Shown here piece by piece: positions 1 through 12,700 of a stretch of DNA of 64,000 nt (position 1 is the stretch's first letter; each line of letters opens with the position of its first letter). Origin of the DNA: Heterohyrax brucei (Eukaryota > Chordata > Mammalia > Hyracoidea > Procaviidae); assembly GCA_028571685.1 (NCBI GenBank), contig CM053142.1:69279296-69343295 (forward strand), read 5' to 3'. The notes below the pieces were generated by a model that was given only the letters and a program-made list of their open reading frames with translations, did not search any database and was not told where the DNA came from. The position numbers and the translations under genes were made by a program.

Positions 1-810
1 TTCCATTTTTTTGATTCCAACCACCAGTAGTTATCAGTGCATTCTGATTGCATGTTCAGTCAATTTCAGACTGCAGAAACTGGTGAAAGTCTTCAGTTTC
101 TCCAGTTTTGACCCTTGTGGTTGTGCATAAATTTGAACAATAGTCATATTAACTGGCTGTTCATGTACAGTTACTGTCCTATCACTGACAGCATTGTACT
201 TTAGAACAGATTTTGAAATGTTCTTTTTGACAATGAATGCAATACTATTCCTCTTCAAGGTGTCATTTCTGTCATAGTAGACCACACGATTATCTGATTC
301 AGAGTGGCGAATACTAGTCCATTTCAGCTCACTAATGCCTAGGATATCAATGTTTAAGTATTCCATTTTATTTTTTACAGTTTCTGATTTTACTAGATTT
401 GTACTTTATACATTTCTTGTTCTGATTATTGAGTATTTGCAGTTGTTTCCTCTCATTTTGAGTTGCGACATAACAACAAATGAAGGTTCTGAAAGCCTGA
501 CTCTATCCACATCACTAAGGTTGACTCTACTTTGAGGGGGCAGCTGCCTTTTGAGTGCCTTCCAACCTGGGGGACCCATTTTCTGGCACTATATGTGACA
601 AGATTCTGCTGCTATTCATAAGATTTTTACTGGCTAATTCTTTTTGGAAGTAGACTTTCAGGTCCTTCTTGCCAGTCTGTCTTAATCTGGAAGGTTAGCT
701 GAAACCTCTCTACCCTGAGTGATCCTGGTGGTATCAGAATGCCTATGGCATACTTCCAGCGTCACAGAACATGCAAGCCCCAGAGAATGACAAACTGACA
801 GACATGTGGG
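1..810 (-). mobile_element. RTE-type LINE, 5' part (endonuclease region), cut by window edge
   Basis: Minus-strand translation reads NIDILGISELKWTSIRHSES and AVSDRTVTVHEQPVN, matching the start of the endonuclease domain of RTE LINEs and the same region of the other copies here (4.3 and 53 kb). The 5' untranslated region runs to about 810, where L1 sequence begins. The part at 1-60 covers the endonuclease GDWNAKVG motif but is degraded. This is a non-functional copy. Confidence 0.85.
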
Positions 811-1340
811 GGTCACTCAGCATAGTGCCCTCCATATTCAGCCATATTGTGAGATGTTTGGCACATTCGTCTTTGTTCTTTATTGTTGCATAGTATTCCA
901 CTGTGTGTATGTACCATCGTTTGTTTATCCATTCTTCTGTTGACAGGCATTTGATTTGTTTCCATCTTTTTGCTGTTGTGAATAGTGCTGCAGTGAACAC
1001 GGATATGCATATGTCTACTTGTGTGATGGTTCTTATTTCTCTAGGGTATATTCCTAGGAATGAGATTTGTGGATAGCGTGGTATTTCTATTCCTAGCATT
1101 TTAAGGAGGTGCCATATCATTTTCTGAAGTGGTTGTACCTTTTTATTTTCTTACCAGCGGTTCATGATTTCTAACCTCCCAGCAACGTCTTTGACATTTG
1201 TTATTTTGTGTATTTTTATTTTTATATCAGTGCTGGTGTTCAGAATGAAATAATATCTCAATGTAATTTTGATTTGCATTTTTCTAATGGTTAAGGATTG
1301 TATTTCTTCATTTGTCTGTTAGGCATCTGAATGCCTTCTT
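811..1340 (-). mobile_element. L1 fragment, ORF2 3' end
   Basis: Minus-strand translation contains WKQIKCLSTEEWINKRWYIH and VEYYATIKNK, the typical C-terminal end of L1 ORF2p. The copy is 5'-truncated and not functional. The right edge is approximate. Confidence 0.85.
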
Positions 1341-2189
1341 TGGTTAAATATTGGGAGTTACTTCTAAGCTCAAAATGTTTGTTCTTTGGGGTACATCTGT
1401 ATACACTGTTTCTTTGTGGATATAGTTTTTCTCTCCACATTTGATACATCAGGAATGGGTAATCACATTTTGTAAGTCTCTGTTTCCTTGACTACCTCAA
1501 ATAGTCCAAGGATAAGCCAATGGCCCCAAGCAAGCCATTAGAGGCCTTGCCTGGATTTTTTCACATTATACTCCTATATAGAGTGGGCTGATAAATAAGA
1601 ATGCAGCTAACATACAGAAATATACATGACATGAAGAAAAGACTTTACATAAATAATTTAACCTCTATCAATGTCCATTGCTAAAATCAGCCTTTGTCCT
1701 TCTCTGTCCATTTTCAACCTAGTTACAAGACAGACAGCTAACTGGTTAAATAGTATTTTACCTCAGCCAATGCCACATATATTATGAAGGAGCCTAAATA
1801 AGTATTAGGCATCACTGTACATGAACAAACTGTTCCTCTCTCTTCTCTGAGGTGAGATAGGCACCCAATGTTAGAATCAGGCAGAAGAATAACAGGGAGA
1901 AGTTTTTCCAAGAAAATTTGAGACTGTACAGGAGGGTGTGGGGTGTGGATACAATTTACTGTCCTGGTGAGGTAATACAATAGAGAAAATGGAGATTACA
2001 AAAAGAAGGTTCTTTGCATGCACACACATACACACACACATTACAGAGGAAAAGAGAGAATGTTAAAGGTAGCTAGAGGAAAAAAATAGAGACAAACAAA
2101 GATAAGAATTACAGCAGTCTTCTTGTTAAAACAATGCCTGCATGAAGACAGTGAAGTGATATCTATTAAGCAGCAATAGAAAAACATAA
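1341..2189. other. Non-coding stretch, nothing recognised
   Basis: No gene or known repeat was recognised except a short CA-rich run near 2020-2042. Confidence 0.5.
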
Positions 2190-2478
2190 TCTTTTTTTTT
2201 TGGTCTTTAGTTTACTGTGAAAATTTATAGTCCTAATTTGTGTCTCATTCAAAATTTACACACAGATTGTTTTGTGGCATTGGTTGCAACCTTTGCATTA
2301 TATCGGCACTCTCCCTCTTTCCCTGTATATTCCAGCTTACTCAGTTTCATTTATATAGATTTCCTGTCCCTTTCTGCCTTCTTGTCTTTGCTTTTGGACA
2401 GGTGTTGCCCAATCGGTCTCCTGTACTTGACTGAACTAAGAAGCATGCTTCTCAAGTGTATTATTGTTTGTTTTATGG

Positions 2479-3029
2479 GTCTGTCTAATCTTTTTTTTTA
2501 TTATGACTGAGTGAAAACGTACATTCCTATAGAAATTTACATGCCCACCTATATGCAGCTTCCACTGCTCTCCCTGCCCGGTGACAGCACACTATTCCTC
2601 TCTGCTCTGTATATGTCTCATCCTCCCAACAGTCTCCTTTCCCCTGCTCCCCACCCACTTTCTTTCCTCCAGCCAGAGGTCAGCAGGATGATATCCTATA
2701 GATGAGATCCTACAGAACCATCAAGTGCATTCCATATGGCCACTCTGCCTCACCAAGTCCAATCCATTCGTGTCTGAAGAGTGGACCTTCATTATGATTT
2801 ATGGGCAAGGGCAGCATCAGGGTCAGGGGCCATGCTCCCAGGGGAACCCCGAAGCCACTGGACCATCAACCAAGTAATTCCACTACTTGGAATATATCCT
2901 ACAGGATCAAGGCCTTTCACACTAATGGACACATGTACAAGAATGTTTATCGCAGCACGGTCCATGATAGCAAAAAGATGGAATCAACCCAGATGCCCAG
3001 CAACAGAGGAATGAGTCTGTCTAATCTTT
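2479..3029 (-). mobile_element. Twin-primed (5'-inverted) L1 insertion with target duplication
   Basis: The insert at 2494-3014 is flanked by the direct repeat gtctgtctaatcttt at 2479-2493 and 3015-3029. The left part is minus-strand L1 3' UTR starting at a poly-T. The right part (about 2850-3014) is plus-strand ORF2 end, reading KRWNQPRCPATEE. This head-to-head layout is the signature of twin priming. Confidence 0.85.
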
Positions 3030-4140
3030 AGCTAAAAGGGAGATTTCAGGCGTAGCTTCCATTCTAAGTTAGCAGGATATCTGGGAGGCTATAGTCTTGT
3101 CGTCCCCATAATCCATCTCTGTCAGATCAATATGTCTAGTATTTTTCATGAATTTGAGTTTTGTTCAACATTTTTCTCCAGCTCTGTCCAGAATGCTCTG
3201 TTGTAATCCCTGTCAGAGAGGCTGACAATGCAGTTGAGCACCAACTAGCTTTTATGGCCTCTCACTAGCAGAGGTGGTGATTCACATTGTTCACTAGTCC
3301 TTTTGTCTAATCTTTTCCTTAGGCCTTTGGTTTTCTTCACTTTCCTTTGCTCCACATAGGATGGAATCAATGGATGTATGTTAGAAGGCTGATCCCAAGT
3401 GCTTAAAACTCCAGACACTACTCACCAAAGTAAGATGTAGAATTTCTTCATGAACTATGTTATGCCAATTGAACTATGTGTCCCCCAAGATCATGGTCCC
3501 CAGCTTAATTCCAAATAATTTGGTCTCTCAAGATATTTAGATGTGTCTAGGGAGCTTCTTTGACTTTGCCTTGGTTAAATTGTACTGACGTGCCCTATGT
3601 TGTTTGCTTTTCCTTTCACCAAAATTGCCATTTGTCTTCTGATAAGTTAGTGATTTCCCTTCCCCCTCCTTTGTAACCCTCAAAGGTTTTTTTTTTTTTT
3701 CTGTGCATAAACCTTTTCATGGATTTTTGTAATAGTGGTGTCCTACTACATATGTCCTTTTGTGGTTGACCTATTTCACTCAGCATAATGCCCTCCTGAC
3801 CCATCCACATTGTGAGGTATTTTGTTTATCCATCATTGTTCTTTATTATTGTATACCATTCTGTGTGTGTATGCACCATGATTTGTCCATTCATACGTTG
3901 ATGGCTGTTTCCAGCATTTTGCTGTTGTGAGCAATTCTTTGATGAACACAGGTATGCATGTATCAATTTGTGTTACAGCTCTTCTCTGGAGTGTATTCCT
4001 AGAAGTGGGAATGCTGTTATTTCTATTTTTAGTTTTTGGTGGCAATGCCATATCGTTTTTCCGTGGTGATTGTATCAGTTTCCATTCTCACTAGCAGCAC
4101 ATACAAGTTCTAATCTCCTTGCAACCTTTTCAACATTTGT

Positions 4141-4280
4141 TGGAGCCTTCGCCTGGAGCTGGCACCCTGAATTTGGACTTCTGGCTTCCTAAACTGTGAG
4201 AGAATAAATTTCTCTTTGTTAAAGCCATCTGCTATATACTTTTGGTATTTCAGTTATAGCAGCACTAGAAAACTAAGAGA
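4141..4280 (+). mobile_element. MaLR-like LTR fragment (3' end of LTR)
   Basis: It matches, in opposite orientation, the LTR copies at 12.6, 15.5 and 25.1 kb, including the agagaataaatttctc polyadenylation-signal segment and the end 'agcactagaaaac'. Only about 140 bp remain. Confidence 0.7.
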
Positions 4281-7200
4281 GTTCACCCTTGGTAGATAGG
4301 TTTTAGCAGAACTTTCAGACTAAGACTAGGAAGAAGGACTTGGCAGTCTACTACTGAAAAAATTGGGAAGCAAAAACCATAGTAATAGAAGCGTAATGTT
4401 GTCTGATATACTGCCAGAATATGAACCCCTCAGGTAATGAGGTACTCAAAATATGACTAGAGAAGAACTGCTTCATCAAAGTAGAGTGAATCTTAATGAC
4501 ATGGATGGAATCAAGCTTCTGGAACCTTCATTTGCTGATTTGACATTACTCATAATGAGAAGAAGCAGCTGCAAATATCAACTAGTAACTGGATCATGGA
4601 ATGTATGAGGTAGGAATCTAGGAAAATTGGAAGTTGTCAAAAATGAAATGGCACACATAAAGATCAATATACTAAGCATTAATGAGCTGAAATGGACTGA
4701 TATTAGCCATTTTGAATCAGATAATCATATGACCTAGAATGACAAATTAAAAAGAAATAGTCTCACATTCATCTTTAAAAATAAAAGAACATTTGAAGAT
4801 TTATCCTGAAATACAACATTGTCAGTGATAGGATAATATCCATATACATACTACTGTTATTTAATTTACACACCAACCGCTAATGCCAAAGATGAGAAAA
4901 CTGAAGACAATTACCAATTTCTGCTGTCTGAAATTGATCAAATATTTAATCAAGATGTATTAATAATTACTTGTGGTTGGAGTGCAAAAGTTGGAAACAA
5001 AGGAGGATGGGTAGCTGAAAAACACAGCCTTGGTTCTATAACTACGCCAGAGATTGCATGATAGAATTTTGCAAGACCAATGATTTCTTCATGGCAAATA
5101 CCTTTTTACAAATACATAAATGGTGACATAACCTATGGACCTCATCAAATGGAAAACACAAGATTATAATTGACTATATTTGTGGAAAGATAAAATGGAA
5201 AGTCTCAATACCATCAATTAGAAAAAGACCAGGGCCCAACTGCAGAACAAACCACCAAGTGCTCATATTCAAGTTCATATTAAAGCCGAAGAAAATTAGA
5301 ACAAATCCAGAAGAGCCAAAATATGACCCTGAGCATATCCCACCTGAATTTAGAGACCATCTTGAGAACCCTTGAGCACTAAGAGTGAAGACCAGAAGAG
5401 GTGTGGGAAGACATCATACATAAAGAAGGTAAAAAGGTCATTAAAAAAATAGGAAAGGAAGAAAAGACTAAAGTGGATGTCAGAAGAGACTGAAACTTGC
5501 TCTTGAATGTGGACTAGTTATAGCTAATGGAAGAAATTATGACATAAAGCTAAAAAGATTTCAAAGGGCAACTCAAGAAGACAAGGTAAAATGTAATGAA
5601 ATGTGCAAAGATCTGGAACTGGAAAACCAACAAAGAAAGAATATGCTCAGAATTTCTCAAGCTGAAAGAACTGAAGAAAAAACTCAAGGTTAAAATTGTG
5701 ATTTTGAAGAATTCTATAAGCAAAATATTGAATGATGGACAAACTATAGAAAGCACCAAAAACAGATGGAAGGAATACACAGTTATTGTACCAGATATAA
5801 TTGGTCGACCTTCAGCTGTTTCAGGAGATAACACATGATTGAGAACTGATGGTACTGAAGAAAGAAGTCCAAGTTGCACTGATGGCATTAGCAGAAAACA
5901 AGGACCCAGGAATTGATAGAATTTCACTGAGATGTTTCAATAAACAGATGCAGTGCTGGTGGTGCTCAGTCCTGTATCCAAGAAATTTGGAAGGCAGCTA
6001 CCTGGCCAATTAACTAGATTCCTATCTACGCTAGTTCCAAAGGAAGGTGATCCAACAGAAGACAGAAATTATCAAACAATATCATTAATATCACACAGGA
6101 AAATTTTGCTGATGATCCTTCAAAAGCAGCTGCTGCAGTACATAGACAGGAAATTGCCAGAAAGTCAAGCCACGTTCAGAAGAGGATGCGGAACCAAAGC
6201 TAGCATTGCTAATGTCAGATCTTGGTTAAAAACGGAGAATACTGAAATGATGTTTAGGTGTGTTTTATTCACTTTGCAGAGACCTTTGACTGTGTGGACC
6301 ATAACAAATAATGGATAACATTGTGAAGAATGGAAATTTCAGAAGTTAATTATGCTTATGAGGAACCTGTACATAGACAAAGAGACAGTCCGTGGAAGAG
6401 AATAAGGGAGCTCTGCATGGTTTAAATTCAGAAAAGGTGTGAGTCAGGGTTGTATCATTTCACCATATTTATTTAATGTTTATGCTAAGCAAATAATCTG
6501 AGAAGCTGAGTCCAGAAGAAGGTAGCATCAGCATTGGGGGAAGATTCATTAACAACCTACAATAGGCAGGTTATGCAACCTTGCTTGCTGAAAGTGAAGA
6601 CTTGAAGCACTTATTGATGGATTACACCTAAATATAAAGAAAACAGAAATCCTCACAACTGGACCTGTAAGCAACATTATAATAACCAGAGAAAAGATTG
6701 AAGCTGTCAAGAAGTTTATTTTACTTGAATCAGTAGGCAACACCAATAGAAGAAATGATCAGGAAATGAAAGGATATATTGTGTTGGGCAAATCTGCTGC
6801 AAAATACCTCTTCAAAATGTTAAAAAGAAATAACTTTGAGGATGCAGGTGTGCCTGACCCAAGCCATATTTTCAGTTACCTCACATGCACTAGAAAGCTA
6901 GACAATTAATAAGTCCACTGACATCGAGTCAATGCCTACTCATGGTGACCCTATAGGACAGAGGAGGACTGCCCTATAGAGTTTCCAAGGAGTGTCTGGA
7001 GGATTTGAACCGCGAAACTTTTGGTTAGCAGCTGTAGCATGTAACCACTATACCACTAGTGTTTCTGGACAGTGAATAAAGAATCCAAAAAAAGAATTGA
7101 TGCCTTTAGATTATGGTGTTGGCCAGAAGAATGAACAACCTTGTCTTAAAGAAATACAGCCAGAGTGCTCCTTGAAACTGAGACTGTGAGACTTTGTCTT

Positions 7201-7431
7201 ATGTATTGTGAACCTGTTATATTAGGAGGGACATTGTGTTTTGTAAAGCAGAGGGTCAGCAAAAAAGAATTAGACACTTAATGAGATGAATTTACACAAT
7301 GACTGCTATAATGGGCTCAAGCATAACAATGGTTGTGAAGATGTCTGAGGAGTGGGCTGTGTTTTCTTCCGTTGTATACACGGTCACTGTAAGTGGAATC
7401 CTATTGGATGGCACCTAACAACAACAACAGG
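4281..7431 (+). mobile_element. RTE-type LINE, near full length, degraded
   Basis: This is a roughly 3.0 kb copy (without the SINE inside it) running from the 5' UTR to the (caa)n 3' end at 7431. It is collinear with the copy at 53.0-56.0 kb. Endonuclease and reverse transcriptase regions are recognisable but riddled with stops, frameshifts and small deletions; only short open pieces such as PKEGDPTEDRNYQTISLISH remain. An antisense AfroSINE interrupts it at 6915-7066. Confidence 0.88.
6915..7066 (-). mobile_element. AfroSINE inside the RTE LINE
   Basis: A full antisense SINE interrupts the RTE 3' region. The flanks gctagacaattaat and tggacagtgaataa are diverged copies of the same RTE site, consistent with an old target duplication. 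Confidence 0.85.
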
Positions 7432-7602
7432 AATAGCTAATGATCTTCAGCATTTTCTCATGTGTCTGTTAGCCACCTGAGTATCTTCCTTGGGGAATGT
7501 CTTCTGTTCATTTTCTTTGCCCATTTTTAAACTGGATTATTTATCTTTTTGTTGTTGAGGTGTTAAAGTATCCTATAAATTTTAGAGACTCTACCCGTAT
7601 CG

Positions 7603-7999
7603 GAAGAATTGATGCCTTCAAATTGTGGTGTTGAATAAGAATGACTATACCATGGACTGCCAAAAGAACAAACAAATCTGTCTTGGAAGTACAATCAGGA
7701 TGTTCCTTAGAAGCAAGGATGGCAAGACTGCACCTTACATACTTTGGGCATGTTGTCAGGTAGGATCAATCCCTGGAGAAGGACATCACACTTGGCAAAG
7801 TAAAGAGTTAGCAAAAAGGGGGAAGACCCTCAACAAGACGAATTGACACAGTGGCTGCAAGCATGGGCTGAAGCACAGCAATGATTGTGGGCATGAAGCA
7901 GGACTGGATGATGTTCCGTTCTGTTATATACAGCGTTGCTGTGAGTCAGAACTCAACTCAACAGCACCTAGCAAATGCAACAACAACAACAACCCTTAT
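7603..7999 (+). mobile_element. RTE-type LINE, 5'-truncated 3' end
   Basis: It contains the last roughly 400 bp of an RTE element (reading NKNDYTMDCQKNKQICLGS) and ends in a (caa)n run. It is inserted in the old L1 between 7602 and 8000. Confidence 0.85.
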
Positions 8000-8177
8000 T
8001 GGATAGCTTGTGGCCAAGAACTTTTTGCCTGTCTGTAAGTCCTTTTTTACACTTTTGGTGAAATCTTTCCATAAGCTTAAGTGTTTCATTTTCAGGAGCT
8101 CTCAGTTGTCTACTTTACCTTCTGGTGTTTCTGCATTGTTAGCTATGGTTTATATTCTTTTTATGCCACATATTAGG

Positions 8178-8240
8178 GCCCTATTGCTGCTATGAGTCAG
8201 AACTGACTTGATGGAAAATGCTTTGGGTTTTGGTTTAGTG
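8178..8240 (+). mobile_element. AfroSINE 3' tail fragment
   Basis: Only the tail is present (ctatgagtcagaactgactt ... gggttttggttt), inserted in L1 ORF2. Confidence 0.7.
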
Positions 8241-9779
8241 TTGTTCATATTTTATCTTCTATGATCTTTATTGTTTTAGGTTTTATATTTAGGTCTTTGA
8301 CCCATTTTGAGTTAGTTTCTGTGTATGGCATGAGGTACGGGTCTTGTTTAAATTTTTTTTTACAGACGGACATCTAGTTTTACCAGCATCATTTGTTTAA
8401 AAAAACTCTCTTTTCTCCATTTAATGAACTTAGACCCTTGGGGATACATAGGTGGAGGGATTTATGTCTATGTTCTTAATTATGTTCCATTGGCAATCTG
8501 TGTATAATTGTGCCAGTACCAGGATCTTTTGACTACTGTGGCTGTATAGCAGGTTCTGAGATCAGGTAGTATGAGGCCTCCTGTTTCATTTCTTTTTCTC
8601 TTCAAAAACACTTGGGACTTCTTGTCTTTCCATATGAATTTGCTGATTAATTTTTACAGCTTATTGAAGAATGCTGCTTAATATTTGGGTTGGGATTGCA
8701 TTATGTATATATATTGCTTTAGGTAGAATTGACATTTTCACAATGTTGAGTCTTCCTATCCATGAATATGGTATGTTTTTTCATTGATACAGGTTTTTTT
8801 TGCAATAGTATTTTATGGTTTGCTTTGTGTAGGTGCTTTGCATCCCTGGTTAGATTTACTCCTAAGTTTTTTATCTTTTTATGATATTGTTTCACTGATA
8901 CGATATAAATGAAACTGCTTTACTGATTTTTGTTTTCAAAGTTCTCTTTGTTAGTGTATAGAAATCAAATTGATTGTTGTATGTTAATCTTGTATCCTGC
9001 TACTATGTTTAATCTTTTCAGTAGTTCCATTAATTTTCTTGTGGAATCTTTGGGTTTCTCTCTGTGTAACACCATATTAAATACAAATATGAATAGTTTT
9101 AATTCTTCCTTTCCAATTCAAATATCTTTTATTTCTTTTTCTGGCCTTAAGGTCTATCTAGAGCTTTCAGCAGAATTTTACATAGCAATGGTGATAAAGG
9201 GCAACTTTTCTTGTTCCCGTTCTCAGGAGTAATACTTTCAGCCTCTCTTCATTGAAAACGATGCTGCATTCTGGTTTTGTAGAAAACCCAAACCAAAAGA
9301 TGCCTTTATTGGGTTGAGGAATTTCTCTTCTGTTTCTATCTCACTGAGAGTTTTTATCAGGAAATTGTGTTGGGACTATATCAAATAGTTTTTCTGTTTC
9401 AACAGATACGGTCATATGATTTTTCTCTTTTGTTCTATTTATATACAAGATTATGTTGGTTGATTTTTTAATGTTGAACCATCTATGCATACCTGGTATG
9501 AATACTACTTGATTTTAATGTGTTATTTTTCCTGACATCTTGCTGAATTCTATTAGACATAATTTTGTTGCATCTATATTTATAGCAGCTATTAGTCTGT
9601 TATCTTCTTTTTTGTGGTGTTTTTGCCTGACCTCAGTGCCAGTGTTATGTTGGCTTCGTAGAATGAATTTAGGAGTATTCCTTGCTTTTCTATGTTCTGA
9701 AATAGTTTGATTAGTACTGGTATTAGCTCTTCTCTGGATATTTGGCAGAATTCTCCAGTGAACCCATCCTGGCCAGGAA

Positions 9780-12700
9780 TTTTGTTTTTAAATTTAATTA
9801 TTTTTAATTGTACTTTGATGAAGATTTACAGAACAACCAATTTCTCACTAAACATTTAGTACCTGTATTGTTTTATGACAATGTTTTATGTTTTATGACC
9901 TCCACAACAGGTCAACTCTCCCTTCTCAACTTTAGGTTCTCTATTATCAGCCTTCCTGTCCCCTCCTGCCATCTAGTTCAATCTTTGGCTGAAGGATGAA
10001 CCTCAGGAATGACTTCATTACTGAGCTTAAAAGGTGTCTGGGGGCCATACTCTCAGGATTTCTATAGTCTCTGTCAAGCCAGTAAGTCTGGTCTTCCTTT
10101 TTGAATTAGAATTTTGTTCAACATTTTTTTCCAGCTTGGTCTAGGACCCTCTGCTGTGTTCCCTGTCAGTGGTGGTGGTAGCTGTGCACCGTCTAGTTGT
10201 ACTGGATCTGGTCTGGTGGAGACCATTGTAGATGTGGTCCATTAGTTCTTTGAACTAATGTTTCTTTAGTTTTCTTCACTTATCCTTGCTACCAAAGGGG
10301 TGAGACCAGTGGCATATCCAAGATGGCCACTCATAAGCTTTTAAGATTCTGGATACTACTCACCAAAGTAGAACATAGAACATTTTCTTTACAAACTATA
10401 CTATGCCAATTGACCTAGATGTTCCCAGAGACCATGGTCCCCACAGCCCTCAGCCCAACAATTTAGTCCCTCAGGGAGTTCGGATGTGTCAACGAGGCTT
10501 CTATGATCTTACTTTGTATAATTTATATTGACTTTCCCAGTATTGTGTACTGTCTTACCCTTCACCAACATTACCACTTATCTAGTGTCTATTCAGTGTT
10601 TTTCCATCTTCCTTTGCTTGCCTCCCTGATAGCCATCAAAGATTGTTTCTTTTTATGTGTAAATATTTTCATGGATTTTTACAGTATTGGTCTCATATAA
10701 TATTTGTCCTTTTGAGATTGACTTATTTCATTCAGCATCTGAATTTCTTTGGTTTGTGGTTTTCTTTTTCATTTCTTTGGTTTTTGTAGGTTATGTTTTT
10801 TTGTTTTCCTTCTTTATTTTTATGAGTAAGTTTGTTAACTTTTTTGTGGTTACCTTGAAATTTACCTGTATCTTCCTAGGTTTGAACCAGTCTATTATTA
10901 CTTGGCATCACTTTGTCTTGTACTCCATTAGAAAGTTTTATGCCTACACTGCTTATTCTCTCTTTTATGGTTCTGAAGTTGCTGTCCTTACAGAATAACC
11001 TCTCTGATACCCTGTTATAATTCTTTTGGTTTTGAACAGCCCTTGAAAGTTCATTTCCTATGCAGGTATCTGGCTGCTATGATCTCGCATCCTGGATTCA
11101 GGCTGTGATCTGATAATGTTTGTTCTCAGACCTCTTTAATAATTCTTTTAAGTCTGGTTTGGTTTTCTTACATTCCCTTAATTTCTGTTTATCTGGAAAT
11201 GTCTTAATTTTAACATTGTATTTGAATGAAAGTTTTTGGAGGATACATTATTCTTGGTTAGCAATTCTTTTTTTCTTTTAAAGTTTTATATATATCATCC
11301 TGTTGCCTTCTTGCCTGTATGGTTTCTGCTGAATAATCATTCTTATTGTTTCTTCTCTGTGTGTGACATTTTTTTCCCTCCTTATCAGAATTTTTTTGTG
11401 TTTGGTTTTAGCAAGTATGCTCATGATGTATGCCTTCGTGATTTTATTTTAAGATCTATTCTACATGGAGTTCACTGAGATTCTTAGATGGTCAGCTTTT
11501 TATCTTTCATGATATTGTGTAAGTTTTCTGTCATCAATTCTTTAATGATTCTCCAGGTTTTCTGTTTTCTTTCCCATTCTGGAACTCTGATTTTGCTTTT
11601 GATTGTACCCCACGTCATTGTCAGTGTTTCTTCTTTCTTTTTTTCTGATTTTTCCTGACTCATATCCAAGTGTTTGTCTTCAGTTTTGCTGATGCTGTGT
11701 TCCATCATTTCAAACCTATTCTTCAGCTTCTCTATGACACTAATTTGTTTCTGAAATCTTGTTGTTTATTTTTTGGATTTCTAAGTGTTGTTTTTGTATG
11801 ATTTCTAGTTGTGAATTCATTTTGGCATTTTGTTCCTGTATTATTTTAGAGAATTATTTCATGAATTTGCTTTTTCCATGAATTATTCTGTTTTTTTACT
11901 CACATGTGTCTGCATTTTGCTTCAACTCTCAGATGCCTCTGAATATTAGAGATTTCAATTCCATTTCAGACAATTCTAGTGCCTTCTTTATTCTTCTAGA
12001 AAGTCATCTGGTATTTTACTCTGAACACCTACTAGAACCTTCCTGACATTTGTTTTGTTTTTTGTTTTTAATATATTTTGTCTGCTATTTTGGGGATGTC
12101 CAGTAGTTGCTTTCTTTGTTTATTGATTGTAGATTTGCTTATTTCTTCTGGCTTTTTTGTTTTATTTGATTATGTCCGAGCAGGTGGACTATGTGTTCTT
12201 TGTTGTTTGCTCATCTGTAGTCATGATGTTTTTCACCATTTTGTTCAACAGGGAGGGCTAGTCACTCAGCTGTAGGGCAGCAGGGCAGGTCCACTGGAAG
12301 AGGGGCTGCTGGGATAGGTTGTTTGTGACATGTACTCAGGCCAATAAGATAGACTAAGAATCAGTACTGGATAGGTTGTGATAGGTCATACCTGTGTGGC
12401 TGTGTGATGTTCAGTGCACAGTGCAAGTAGAGAGGAAGGAGGAAGGAGGTTGTGATGTGTGGAGCTAAGGTGGGTATCAGAAAGAGAGAGAGAAGAGAGA
12501 AACAAGAGCCCCCAAAAACAGCAAAAAAGAGTGCTAAGAGAGCTTGTCATTGGGAGTAGAGACATATGAAACCAAGAAATGGAGAAAAACAAGAAAACAA
12601 AAGATGATGTCATAGTCATCTAGTGCTACTATAACAGAAATTCCTAAGTGGATGATTTTACAAAGACAAATTATATTCTGTCACAGTTTAGTAGGCTGCA

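Noticed and set aside
743-1120. 125-codon minus-strand frame
   Set aside because: It is the decayed C-terminal end of L1 ORF2.
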